Assembly: GCA_028276605.1 (NCBI GenBank)
Contig: JAPYWC010000008.1
Span: 1 to 17,140 of the forward strand
Length of the DNA stretch: 17,140 nt
Direction: 5' to 3'
Origin: Desulfurococcales archaeon
GTDB lineage: Archaea; Thermoproteota; Thermoprotei_A; Sulfolobales; Ignisphaeraceae
This document shows, piece after piece, positions 7,472-15,022 of the stretch. The stretch's first letter is position 1; each line of letters starts with the position of its first letter. A program made the translations under genes and the position numbers. A model generated the notes under the pieces. The model did no database searches, had not been told where the DNA came from, and saw nothing but the letters and a program-made list of their open reading frames with translations.

Positions 7472-7627
7472 ATGGAGATGCATATGAAGTATTACAAAAT
7501 ATTTGTTAATAGTCCTAACAATTGTTGTAAGCTGATTGTAGCAACTGTTAATGAGTGTCATTATTGGCTTTCTCAAAGCTTTGAAGAGTCTAAGAACACT
7601 ACATGTAGCTATCGCGAGGGACATTGA
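7472..7627 (+). CDS. Small cysteine-containing ORF, 51 aa (47 aa from ATG 7484)
   Basis: A short frame reads MEMHMKYYKIFVNSPNNCC, then KLIVATVNECHYWLSQSFEE and a polar tail ending CSYREGH. It has four cysteines (a CC pair, C and C), a hydrophobic core and a matched TATA box, so expression is plausible. I know no family for it. It could be a small regulator or toxin of the adjacent restriction system, or chance. The remaining bases to 7780 show nothing else I can identify. Confidence 0.35.
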   Translation: MEMHMKYYKIFVNSPNNCCKLIVATVNECHYWLSQSFEESKNTTCSYREGH

Positions 7628-7780
7628 AAACTTGAAAGGTATAAGGTATAGCTAGTAAAATGTTTTATCATGTTTCTTATTATGTTGTTCTCTAAGGTAA
7701 GAGAAAAATGAGAAAGTTTTTATGATTTAACAACTTTTCAAGATGCTTATCTGATCTTTTTCCATAGCTCAACTCATTAC

Positions 7781-8863
7781 CTACCTAGATTTACTAGTTA
7801 ACTTGATCCAGGATGTTTGGATTCTCCTAAAGATTTCAATAAGTTCTTGTATGCATGTAGTTAGTTCCTTCAAGTCTTCTGCAACATCCTTATCAAGGCT
7901 TGTAGGCGATAACATCGTATATGCCATTAAACCTTGCTTTGCTGTCATTTTTGTACTAAGCTCCGCTATGATACCGCTTTGATGAAGCTGATTAGATAAC
8001 TTATTCCATAGCTTCCTAATCTTATCTCCTAAGTTCTGACTTATTATGTGGGTTTGTGTAAGAAGTTCATTTATAGTTTCACCAAAAGTTTTCTTCTTGT
8101 CAATCTCTTGAGCAATAATCTGAATATATTCATGCAATTCTTTGATACTTCTTATTTTTATTGGAGCTTCTATAGACCAGTACTTGTAGTCTAGGGCTAA
8201 GCCAATCACGGCTGTTTCTAGAATTAACCGTAAGTATATAAAGCAAGTAATTAAATCTCCTAACATAAAATGATAAAGCAGTGAAATAGCATAAACCTCG
8301 ATAAACTCCTTCAAATTCCATAGAAAGCTACCATTAACAACACGTTCCAGTACATCTTTTGAAACCCTTAACTTGTTAAGATTCATAAATTCGTAAAGCA
8401 CAAAGTGTGCAAACTCTGTTACAACGCTGTAAGCCTCTTCAAGCTCATTCAAACCTAATACATTAGCATAGTTTGCAAGAATTAATGTCTTGTAATACCT
8501 TAGTGTGCCATAACTACGCCACCAAGAATCCTTAATATTACTAGCTATCTTATTATAGAGCACATCTGGATTATCAGAACAAACAATAATTATTGAGTTG
8601 AGGTTCCTATCCCTAAACCCTATAACAATATGCTTAACCTTATCAAATATGAAGATATTTGGAATATCAAACCGTGCAAAAATAGCTGTTGAATCATCGA
8701 ATAAGAAGTTTATATGCCTAGTACTAATGTCCTTAATCACATACTCAAATAGTATTTTGGGATCTTCAAACCATAGAAATATGATATCTATACAAGCAAC
8801 ATTCAAATCATATGCCTTATCCTTTAAGTAAACCTTACATCTACATCCAGGTGCAGCAGACAT
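7781..8863 (-). CDS. Unknown helical protein, 360 aa
   Basis: I cannot name this protein. The first 115 residues alternate beta strands and loops (VACIDIIFLWFED, IVIGFRDRNLNSIIIVC); the rest is almost all helix. A conserved-looking pair of blocks stands out: YLRLILETAVIGLALDYKYW (R212, E216), and about 70 residues later LWNKLSNQLHQSG (S290, H294). An R-x3-E helix followed by a later LS-x3-H helix is the layout of HEPN-like and DUF5677-type proteins, several of which act as RNases in defense, but no strict R-x4-6-H motif is present. The ATG has a strong GAGGTGGA site at 8880-8873. It stands alone, pointing toward the restriction-modification genes. Confidence 0.8.
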   Translation of the reverse strand: MSAAPGCRCKVYLKDKAYDLNVACIDIIFLWFEDPKILFEYVIKDISTRHINFLFDDSTAIFARFDIPNIFIFDKVKHIVIGFRDRNLNSIIIVCSDNPDVLYNKIASNIKDSWWRSYGTLRYYKTLILANYANVLGLNELEEAYSVVTEFAHFVLYEFMNLNKLRVSKDVLERVVNGSFLWNLKEFIEVYAISLLYHFMLGDLITCFIYLRLILETAVIGLALDYKYWSIEAPIKIRSIKELHEYIQIIAQEIDKKKTFGETINELLTQTHIISQNLGDKIRKLWNKLSNQLHQSGIIAELSTKMTAKQGLMAYTMLSPTSLDKDVAEDLKELTTCIQELIEIFRRIQTSWIKLTSKSR

Positions 8864-8872
8864 AATTAAATC

Positions 8873-8880
8873 TCCACCTC
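8873..8880 (-). promoter_or_regulatory. Shine-Dalgarno site for the 360-aa gene
   Basis: On the minus strand GAGGTGGA matches the crenarchaeal anti-SD and ends 9 nt before ATG 8863. This fixes that start and implies a leadered transcript, unlike the leaderless genes around it. Confidence 0.6.
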
Positions 8881-9376
8881 TTATAATATCGACACATCTC
8901 CAAGATATTCAAAGCAGCTCTCTCAATATTGACCTTAATTTAAGAGCTATATACCAACATGAAGATTTTTGAAGATTCTATGTGTCGAAGCATAGTATTT
9001 AAATATTTGATGCATCAACAAACATCTTTTTATATTAAAACCTTCATTACTTTTGTATGCTTGTTGCACATAATCACTCGTCTTTATTGTAGGGTTGGAC
9101 CTTGATGCATTACTCAAGCTCTCAGAATAACCTCTTCAAGCCTAAATTACGGCTCTGCAGAGGATTTATGAAAATATTCCATGCTTAATTATATCGATAT
9201 TGAACCACAATTACATGTTATGCAAAAAGCATCTTAAAAGCAAGGCATTTTATGTTAATGTGCAGCAATTTTACTCACTACACTCCTGATTATTTTATCC
9301 TTGATTGAGGGAAGATGGTTGTCAGCCCTAAAGTATTTTGGTGTTTGGTGATTGTGTATTAGAAGTTGTGGGGTGG
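8881..9376. other. Intergenic interval, about 500 bases
   Basis: This lies downstream of the 373-aa gene and upstream of the 360-aa gene, both on the minus strand. It is AT-rich with several TATA-like strings (for example near 9000 and 9030). The only open frames are under 50 codons with no family resemblance. No tRNA, stem-loop RNA or repeat was recognised. It may be decayed sequence or contain an unrecognised RNA. Confidence 0.55.
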
Positions 9377-10498
9377 CTAGTCATGGCTTGGGGTTTCGTT
9401 GATCCAGGATTCTAAGTTTTGTAGTGTTTTTATGGTATGTGTCTTTACATCGTTTACTAGGTCTTGTTCTCCTATTAGCTGCAAACCAATGTTTACATAT
9501 GTGAATAATGCTGCAATGCTGTTTAATGCGGTGTTAAGCTTCTGTAAGTATATTGCTATAGTGTTTAGGATGTAGGTAGGTTTAATGCTTAGTTTTGCCT
9601 TGAGATTCCTGTCACGAATAATCTCTAACGCATTGCTTCTACATAGCTCTTCCTTTGCATAGAATATGCATTTCTCACAGTTTGGGACTAAGATTTCTTC
9701 TCCGTCTGGTGCTATAATCTCTCGTATGTAGCCATACTTTTTAGCAGGATGAAGTATCTTTACCCTTATGCTATCTGGTTTGTATAGCGATTTTCGAGAT
9801 GATAATAAGTTTTGTGAAAGAAGTGATTTTGCATCACTACGTCTTAGAGGTCCTATCTCCTTGCAGAGAAGCTTTAGCAAAGGTCTAACATATTTTATCT
9901 CTTTGTGGGCCTCCAACGCCATATTAAAAACTATGAAGAGGATTTTCTCTGCCTCTTCTCTCTTCATTCTGATTAGATAATTTGATATAGTAATGCTTAT
10001 ACCATATCTCTGTGATACTCTCATTAGCGAATCTATAAACTTGTCTCTGAGTATATCTCTTGACATGGTCTCTGGATAACCGTTAGCTACAGCACTATCG
10101 ATATCTATTTCAATGCTGTCACCATGCATTTCCTGATAAATCAGTGTATGAAGAATCCATAGGGTTCTATATGTATCGTCCCTAAGACCCTTGATAATGA
10201 AGCATTGAGCCAAATCAATAGCATAGGCAATATCATCATCGTTAACATAGTAAACAGTTTTATTTTGAAAACTCATACGAACAAACACCTCGTCCAAATC
10301 GATATATGAATTGAATCTATGAACAACTTCTTTAATTTTATCAGCTGCTCCAGCCACAATTACACGAGTATAAGCATCGAAGAATGATAGAGGTATCTCA
10401 CCCCTAATAATATCCCCAGGCTTTATAGCTGCAATAGCAGCCCATACAATATCTAGGGGGATACCAAACATATTTCTACGCATACACAAAACACCCAT
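9377..10498 (-). CDS. Unknown 373-aa protein with cysteine knuckle, divergent from helicase
   Basis: I do not recognise the family. The N-terminal half is mixed alpha/beta (VFVRMSFQNKTVYYVNDDDI), the middle is helical, and residues 245-300 carry a beta hairpin followed by NCEKCIFYAKEELC (C274, C277, C286). This C-x2-C-x8-C could bind zinc or an iron-sulfur cluster, with C99 or C212 as a possible fourth ligand. The last 70 residues are helical (two long amphipathic helices, no TM). ATG 10498 is 26 nt from the TATA box, so the mRNA is leaderless. It is divergent from the helicase across 89 nt, and an inverted repeat surrounds its TATA box. A partner or regulator of the helicase is the natural guess; function is unknown. 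Confidence 0.8.
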   Translation of the reverse strand: MGVLCMRRNMFGIPLDIVWAAIAAIKPGDIIRGEIPLSFFDAYTRVIVAGAADKIKEVVHRFNSYIDLDEVFVRMSFQNKTVYYVNDDDIAYAIDLAQCFIIKGLRDDTYRTLWILHTLIYQEMHGDSIEIDIDSAVANGYPETMSRDILRDKFIDSLMRVSQRYGISITISNYLIRMKREEAEKILFIVFNMALEAHKEIKYVRPLLKLLCKEIGPLRRSDAKSLLSQNLLSSRKSLYKPDSIRVKILHPAKKYGYIREIIAPDGEEILVPNCEKCIFYAKEELCRSNALEIIRDRNLKAKLSIKPTYILNTIAIYLQKLNTALNSIAALFTYVNIGLQLIGEQDLVNDVKTHTIKTLQNLESWINETPSHD

Positions 10499-10508
10499 AC
10501 TAACTATT

Positions 10509-10539
10509 CGTAACAGACTATATAAATTTGTTACGTAAC
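10509..10539. promoter_or_regulatory. Inverted repeats around the TATA box of the 373-aa gene
   Basis: CGTAACA (10509-10515) and TGTTACG (10529-10535) are perfect 7-bp inverted arms spaced 13 bp apart, and the TATA box (minus strand ATTTATATAG, about 10519-10528) sits between them. The right arm is also part of a perfect 10-bp palindrome, GTTACGTAAC (10530-10539). A dimeric repressor bound here would cover the TATA box. The helicase promoter is 40 nt away, so both genes could be controlled together. Confidence 0.6.
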
Positions 10540-10572
10540 TAAAGCGCCCTGTGATGTTTCTTAAGCCTCCTA

Positions 10573-10586
10573 ACTATAGAATATAT
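10573..10586 (+). promoter_or_regulatory. TATA region of the helicase gene
   Basis: ATAGAATATATT is centred near 10580, about 26 nt before ATG 10606. That spacing would suit a leaderless start at the seventh codon of the longest frame rather than at GTG 10588. Confidence 0.4.
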
Positions 10587-10587
10587 T

Positions 10588-13500
10588 GTGGTGAACTCCT
10601 TGAGCATGCACCAAAACAATGTTTACACGTGCTTTAAGACGATGCTCGAGGCTAGTCTAACAAAGATGTCGAATTGTAGAGATTTTGCAAGAGATGTTGC
10701 ACTAAGTTTTGAATACTGTGCTAGTTATGCTGATTCTGTAGATTCCAAAGTCTTCGATAATGTCTACAACTATGTTACCAGTATACTGAAGTCGAAGGGA
10801 GTGTGCAGCGTGGATGTGTTTACAAGGTTATTATGTGTTGCATCTAGGGATCTTGTTGATGCAGAAGAACTTTGTAAGTATTTTGAGAGGAGGTCTCTGG
10901 GGGCATTAACAACTCTAACCTTAAACTTTAGATTCAAGAATTTGAATGTATACAAAAAGTTTAGGTCTCATATTATTGGTGAAGTGGAAGTACCTATATA
11001 TAGTCTCAAGAGAAGTAGCAAGAGATTTTCTGAAATCCTTTCTGAAATTCTAGGCACTACCGTTGACTCTGAAACGGCAAAAGATATCTTTGGTTTTAAT
11101 GAAGATTATTACCTTTTCGAGCACCAAGCACAGGCTGTTGAAGCGTTGAGGAAACCTGGATCTAGGGTTGTAATAGTTTCAACACCCAATGCCTCTGGTA
11201 AAACTGAGATAGGGATCTTGGCGGCAATGGATTTTGTTAAAAAGGGTGGGAATGTACTAATACTTGTTGTATACCCAACGAAAGCTCTTGCAAGAGATCA
11301 GTTTGATCGTTGGAAAGAAAGGTTTTGGAGGTTATGTGAAAAGGTTCTTAATTGTAGCAACCAAGGTGAAAACGATTACTATTTGAGTACAGATAAGTTG
11401 CATGTAATTCTCTTGGACGGAGATACAGTAAAGAAGCTAGGTGATGTAGTAAAAGCTATTGCACGTAGAAATGAACCGTTAATAGTCTTAACAAACCCGC
11501 AATTTCTACTTTCAATACTTCAAGAAAAAGGTAGATGGAAAAAGACGTTTGGATCACGATGCTTACAATTCATAGTACTTGATGAAATTCACTTCTACAG
11601 AGCTCGAGACCTAACACTTCTTATAAAGATTCTCGAGCCTACAATAATGAACTTCTACGTATGCAAGAAGCCGAATAACGAATCTGATTACAAGGTATTA
11701 ATACTTTCAGCTACTATGGGCGATACAAAGAAATTTGAGAAAGACATTAAGAATGCTTGGCAAATTAATGACGTTGTAACAATTAAGGCCGATCCAGATA
11801 CAGCAAACGTTATTGGAAAAAAGCGCATTTATATCGTTAAAGTTGATGATGATAGCATAGCAGAAGCACTGATCAAGGAGTTTCTAGATGAGATGTTTAA
11901 GAAAGCTAAGGATCCAAGCGATATTGACAAGACCCTCATATTTACACCAAACAGAAACATTGCTGATAGGTTAGCAAGAGAGTTTCAATCAATAGCTTGG
12001 CATACATTCAAAGTGTACGAACCTATCGTCGATAGACACGTTGGTGATATGGCACTTTGGGAAAGGGAACATGTAGAGAGGAACTTTAAGAAAGGGGTAA
12101 CCAGGATACTAGTAACTGTTAAGACTCTTGAAGTAGGGATCGACATAGGTGATGTTTCAAGAGTTATACACTGGGGCTTACCCTCCTCACTAAATGACAT
12201 GATTCAGAGAGAAGGTCGTGCAGGGAGAAGACCCGGAGAATATGAAAGCATTATAATCGTGAGAACTGCTCGTGACAAAGACCTTGCAGAAAAGTATTTG
12301 CAGTTACTTACTAAGGAAGGAAATGTTCAGGGAATTACAAAACATATCTATACCCCTACGTTTAATCCAAACGCAGCAATAGTCAAGAGATTAGATAAAT
12401 ATATGAAGAAGGGATTGACACACAAGCCCCTAGGATCTAATAGTAGTGTTGCGTATACAAAGCCGCCATTAATTCCAAAAACAATACATATGCCATTACC
12501 AGGAACTCATAAAGAAATCGCAATAATAATCTCCTTCTATACTCAGGATAAACGAATGTTTAAAGTTATAAGAATTGATGGATCTAGACTAAGATCATTA
12601 AGAGAGGTTAGAATAGAGGATGTAATATTTAGGTATCTACTCGGCTCTATAAGACCAATAACAAAAGTCTTTATTGTCAAGAATATAGATCCTGATAAGA
12701 AGGAGATTGAAATTATTGAGTTGAAGAATGAAAAAGATTTATATGCTATCTGGGGAGGGAATGTCGATGAACCAAGGTATTGCCTCGATATAAGTTCGAT
12801 TAACAAGGGTGTACTATTTACTGTAAGTGATGTAGAGATAGAATTTGAGGCCTATAGAGAGCGTGGAGAAATACTTGATTGGATAGTTATACATAAGATA
12901 CCTAATGGAACAAAGCTTATCAGAAAGTATTATGAACAAAAAGTTGTTACGCTAGAGAATGGAAGGGTTGAGATCGTTAATGTTCCTAAGTTTAGGTTAT
13001 GCGGATACAAAGCTTTACCCGCGAATTTGAAGGACAAACTGAGCACAACGCTCATAACTCGCGGTATATACATCCCCATGAAGTTAAGTGATGTTGCACC
13101 CCTCCTAGAGAGACTTAAATCAAAATTGAAAGAGTATACAGGATTAGATGCGAAAGGAGTTACTGAGAATGAGCTAGAAACCTTAAAGATGATTTCACAC
13201 CTGATAATACAAGACTATATGCATTATGCCACACACTTATTACTTGATATTGCTAGTGAGGTAAGCGCATTACGTGTGGATGATCTTGAACACTATATTG
13301 GCGTAAGTATTAAGGGTGTTGATAAGCTTCAGAAATTCCTTACCGAACTTATCTTAGGTAAACAGGTTGAAGCTGAGGATCCATTTAGTATCGGACTTGC
13401 AATAGCAAATGAGGTTGATCTTGTTGCTGATATAAAGTGGCATGAAGTGTATAATAGGATTAAAGAGTTGAAGGAGAGGTTAGAAAAAGCGAAAACTAAT

Positions 13501-13722
13501 GCTGATCTCATGAATATTGTACAGGAGGTTGTACCAAGACTTTACATACCTAGATGTTATTACGAGCCGTTAATAATCGAAGATCTTACCTCAAATACGC
13601 AATCCCAAGATTTGTTGCAGAAACTTCGTGAAGAGCTGGATCTGATTCTAGATCTAAGCCTATACATAGTTAATAAAATCATTCAAAGAATTCAAAATAG
13701 GGGGAAGCAGGGACTAAGTTGA
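10588..13722 (+). CDS. Superfamily 2 DEAD/DEAH-box helicase, MrfA/Hrq1/Lhr-like core, 1044 aa
   Basis: This is a nucleic-acid helicase or translocase, probably the motor of the local defense module. After a 170-residue N-terminal region come, in order: a Q-like element (LFEHQAQAV, 176-184), Walker A (TPNASGKTE, 199-207), motif Ia (YPTKALARDQ, 229-238), Walker B (VLDEIHFY, 330-337), motif III (LSATMGD, 373-379), motif V (TLEVGIDIGDVSRVI, 513-527) and motif VI (MIQREGRAGRR, 538-548). 'TP-ASGKT' plus 'PTKALA-DQ' is the pattern of MrfA/YprA and Hrq1 helicases. The C-terminal cysteine-rich DUF1998 zinc domain of that group is absent; instead about 480 residues of mixed and then helical sequence follow. 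The start may be ATG 10606. Its 3' end overlaps the convergent nuclease gene by 9 nt. Confidence 0.92.
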   Translation: MVNSLSMHQNNVYTCFKTMLEASLTKMSNCRDFARDVALSFEYCASYADSVDSKVFDNVYNYVTSILKSKGVCSVDVFTRLLCVASRDLVDAEELCKYFERRSLGALTTLTLNFRFKNLNVYKKFRSHIIGEVEVPIYSLKRSSKRFSEILSEILGTTVDSETAKDIFGFNEDYYLFEHQAQAVEALRKPGSRVVIVSTPNASGKTEIGILAAMDFVKKGGNVLILVVYPTKALARDQFDRWKERFWRLCEKVLNCSNQGENDYYLSTDKLHVILLDGDTVKKLGDVVKAIARRNEPLIVLTNPQFLLSILQEKGRWKKTFGSRCLQFIVLDEIHFYRARDLTLLIKILEPTIMNFYVCKKPNNESDYKVLILSATMGDTKKFEKDIKNAWQINDVVTIKADPDTANVIGKKRIYIVKVDDDSIAEALIKEFLDEMFKKAKDPSDIDKTLIFTPNRNIADRLAREFQSIAWHTFKVYEPIVDRHVGDMALWEREHVERNFKKGVTRILVTVKTLEVGIDIGDVSRVIHWGLPSSLNDMIQREGRAGRRPGEYESIIIVRTARDKDLAEKYLQLLTKEGNVQGITKHIYTPTFNPNAAIVKRLDKYMKKGLTHKPLGSNSSVAYTKPPLIPKTIHMPLPGTHKEIAIIISFYTQDKRMFKVIRIDGSRLRSLREVRIEDVIFRYLLGSIRPITKVFIVKNIDPDKKEIEIIELKNEKDLYAIWGGNVDEPRYCLDISSINKGVLFTVSDVEIEFEAYRERGEILDWIVIHKIPNGTKLIRKYYEQKVVTLENGRVEIVNVPKFRLCGYKALPANLKDKLSTTLITRGIYIPMKLSDVAPLLERLKSKLKEYTGLDAKGVTENELETLKMISHLIIQDYMHYATHLLLDIASEVSALRVDDLEHYIGVSIKGVDKLQKFLTELILGKQVEAEDPFSIGLAIANEVDLVADIKWHEVYNRIKELKERLEKAKTNADLMNIVQEVVPRLYIPRCYYEPLIIEDLTSNTQSQDLLQKLREELDLILDLSLYIVNKIIQRIQNRGKQGLS

Positions 13723-14577
13723 TAAGCTAAGCATGTGGATCATATGAACCATAGCTGGTAGTACGATGTAACCACGTTCTTTTAATGCCTTAGCTATGTA
13801 TAAGAAATCATTATCTCCCTTCTTTAAGAGTTCCTGTATAAGCATTTCAATGTTGCCTGCTCTACTCATACAATAGTTCACCATATATTCGCATTGATCT
13901 GCTTCATTATGCTTCCTTCCTTCGCGAAGAGCCGCAATGATTGAATATGTAGACTTAACCTCAACTTTACCTGGATAAACATTACTAACATATCTTGCGA
14001 AGGACTCCAATTCTCTACCACACACCGATAAAACTAGGATCCTGCCCTTAACGCTGTATCCAAGAACTGAACTATGCTCAAGAATCTCGTTCAATTCATA
14101 ATAGAGTGTTCTTGGCGATAAACCTAACGTGACCTCAATTAGAGTACATGAGTACCCTTCACACAGTTCTATATCTGCTAAACCAGCTCTGCTCATGTAT
14201 GGCACTATGAAATCATTTTTGAACTCTAGCAAACCATTCCATAACAAGAATTTGCTGCTCTCTATTGCGTTAGCACCTTCTTTACCACAGTTACTACTCC
14301 AAGCATAGACATCAACATTATGTAGCTTGGCAAAAGCTAGCGCAACAAGAAATTCATAAGCACCAGAAACTATGGATATAACCTCCTTCACAACCTTCTC
14401 ATCATACTCTTCCTGAAGATCTATAATGGAATGTGCAATGAAACTCTTTTTACTAAGGATGAAACACAGCTCATCAAGCAATAGATCAACACTTCCATAT
14501 AAGTTAGGATCTACTCTCCTAATACACACATCCTTAAATTCCTTCCCCTCAACTCTCCTAGTTAACTCATTAGGCAA
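13714..14577 (-). CDS. Putative PD-(D/E)xK-type nuclease (E-x-T variant), 287 aa
   Basis: The order of elements fits a restriction-endonuclease fold: a helix with a glutamate (AYEFLVALAFAKL, E75), a strand with AWSSN, then GLADIELCEG (D135) and TLIEVTLG (E148, T150), followed by a helix and two more strands (GYSVKGRILVLSVCG, KVEVKSTYSI). Having E-V-T where E-x-K is usual is characteristic of AlwI-like and related restriction nucleases. I see no closer relative. C-terminal helices follow. The start is TTG 14577 with a weak AGGTTGA site; a TATA box near 14622 gives a leader of about 18 nt. It converges on the helicase and overlaps its 3' end by 9 nt. With that neighbour it is best read as the cutting subunit of a helicase-nuclease defense pair. 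The fold is inferred from motifs alone. Confidence 0.72.
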   Translation of the reverse strand: MPNELTRRVEGKEFKDVCIRRVDPNLYGSVDLLLDELCFILSKKSFIAHSIIDLQEEYDEKVVKEVISIVSGAYEFLVALAFAKLHNVDVYAWSSNCGKEGANAIESSKFLLWNGLLEFKNDFIVPYMSRAGLADIELCEGYSCTLIEVTLGLSPRTLYYELNEILEHSSVLGYSVKGRILVLSVCGRELESFARYVSNVYPGKVEVKSTYSIIAALREGRKHNEADQCEYMVNYCMSRAGNIEMLIQELLKKGDNDFLYIAKALKERGYIVLPAMVHMIHMLSLST

Positions 14578-14616
14578 TGTGATTCAACCTAAAATTATTG
14601 AATACCTTGCAACATT

Positions 14617-14627
14617 CTTTATATAGT
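14617..14627 (-). promoter_or_regulatory. TATA box for the E-x-T nuclease gene
   Basis: On the minus strand ACTATATAAAG predicts a transcription start near 14595, about 18 nt ahead of the TTG start at 14577. Confidence 0.5.
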
Positions 14628-14710
14628 ACTATAGCACATAAGTTTATTCTATCTGCAGAAAATTATTGCAGTTTGCATTGTTTTGCTTGAGATGTCTGCA
14701 CCCTGTCTCG

Positions 14711-15022
14711 TTATTGCTTTGGTTTTAGATCTTCTGGTTTTCTTATGGTTGTGGCTTCGCTCCACAGCTTATTGAATTTCTCTACTCTTTCCCTGACGTT
14801 TTCAGGGTCTATAACTACCTGTGCGTTTTCTATGTTTGTTGTTAGCGCTGATTTTGTTAGGTTGAAGCTTCCCTCAACTACTGTTACCCCATCTATTATG
14901 ATCATTTTTGCGTGTAGCTGCTCCTTATTGTAGAGCCTGACCTCAATGCATTGCCCAAGTTCTTGGAATAGCTTCTTCAAGCTGTTCACAGCTGAGTTAT
15001 ATGCTTCATTATCGCTGAACAC
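14711..15022 (-). CDS. Phospholipase-D family nuclease, N-terminally truncated
   Basis: The HKD signature of the phospholipase-D superfamily is intact: LHAKMIIIDGVTVVEGSFNL, with H-x-K-x4-D and then G-S-x-N, followed by a typical tail (ENAQVVIDPENVRERVEKFN, KLW). Single-HKD nucleases of the Nuc type run about 160-180 aa and begin with strands and helices that include an 'A-x-RGV-x-V' block. Here only 103 codons follow GTG 15022 and the first 60-70 residues of the domain are missing. The frame stays open upstream for about 40 codons but is serine/proline-rich, non-domain sequence antisense to the next gene. It is probably a remnant whose 5' half was lost together with the 5' end of the endonuclease gene. 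Confidence 0.7.
   Translation of the reverse strand: MFSDNEAYNSAVNSLKKLFQELGQCIEVRLYNKEQLHAKMIIIDGVTVVEGSFNLTKSALTTNIENAQVVIDPENVRERVEKFNKLWSEATTIRKPEDLKPKQ

Noticed and set aside
8959..9107. 49-codon open frame in the 500-base intergenic interval
   Set aside because: The composition reflects AT-rich DNA and no family or ribosome-binding site supports it.
14640..14665. Short inverted repeat CTGCA...TGCAG as a terminator or RNA hairpin
   Set aside because: The 5-bp arms are within chance expectation, and archaeal termination relies on T-runs rather than hairpins.
9377..15022. Calling the helicase, Cys-knuckle protein, phospholipase-D and adenine methylase a DISARM system
   Set aside because: The component types match loosely, but no DrmB-size DUF1998 protein is present, the methylase belongs to a type IIG-like enzyme with its own nuclease, and the phospholipase-D gene is truncated next to an unrelated endonuclease.
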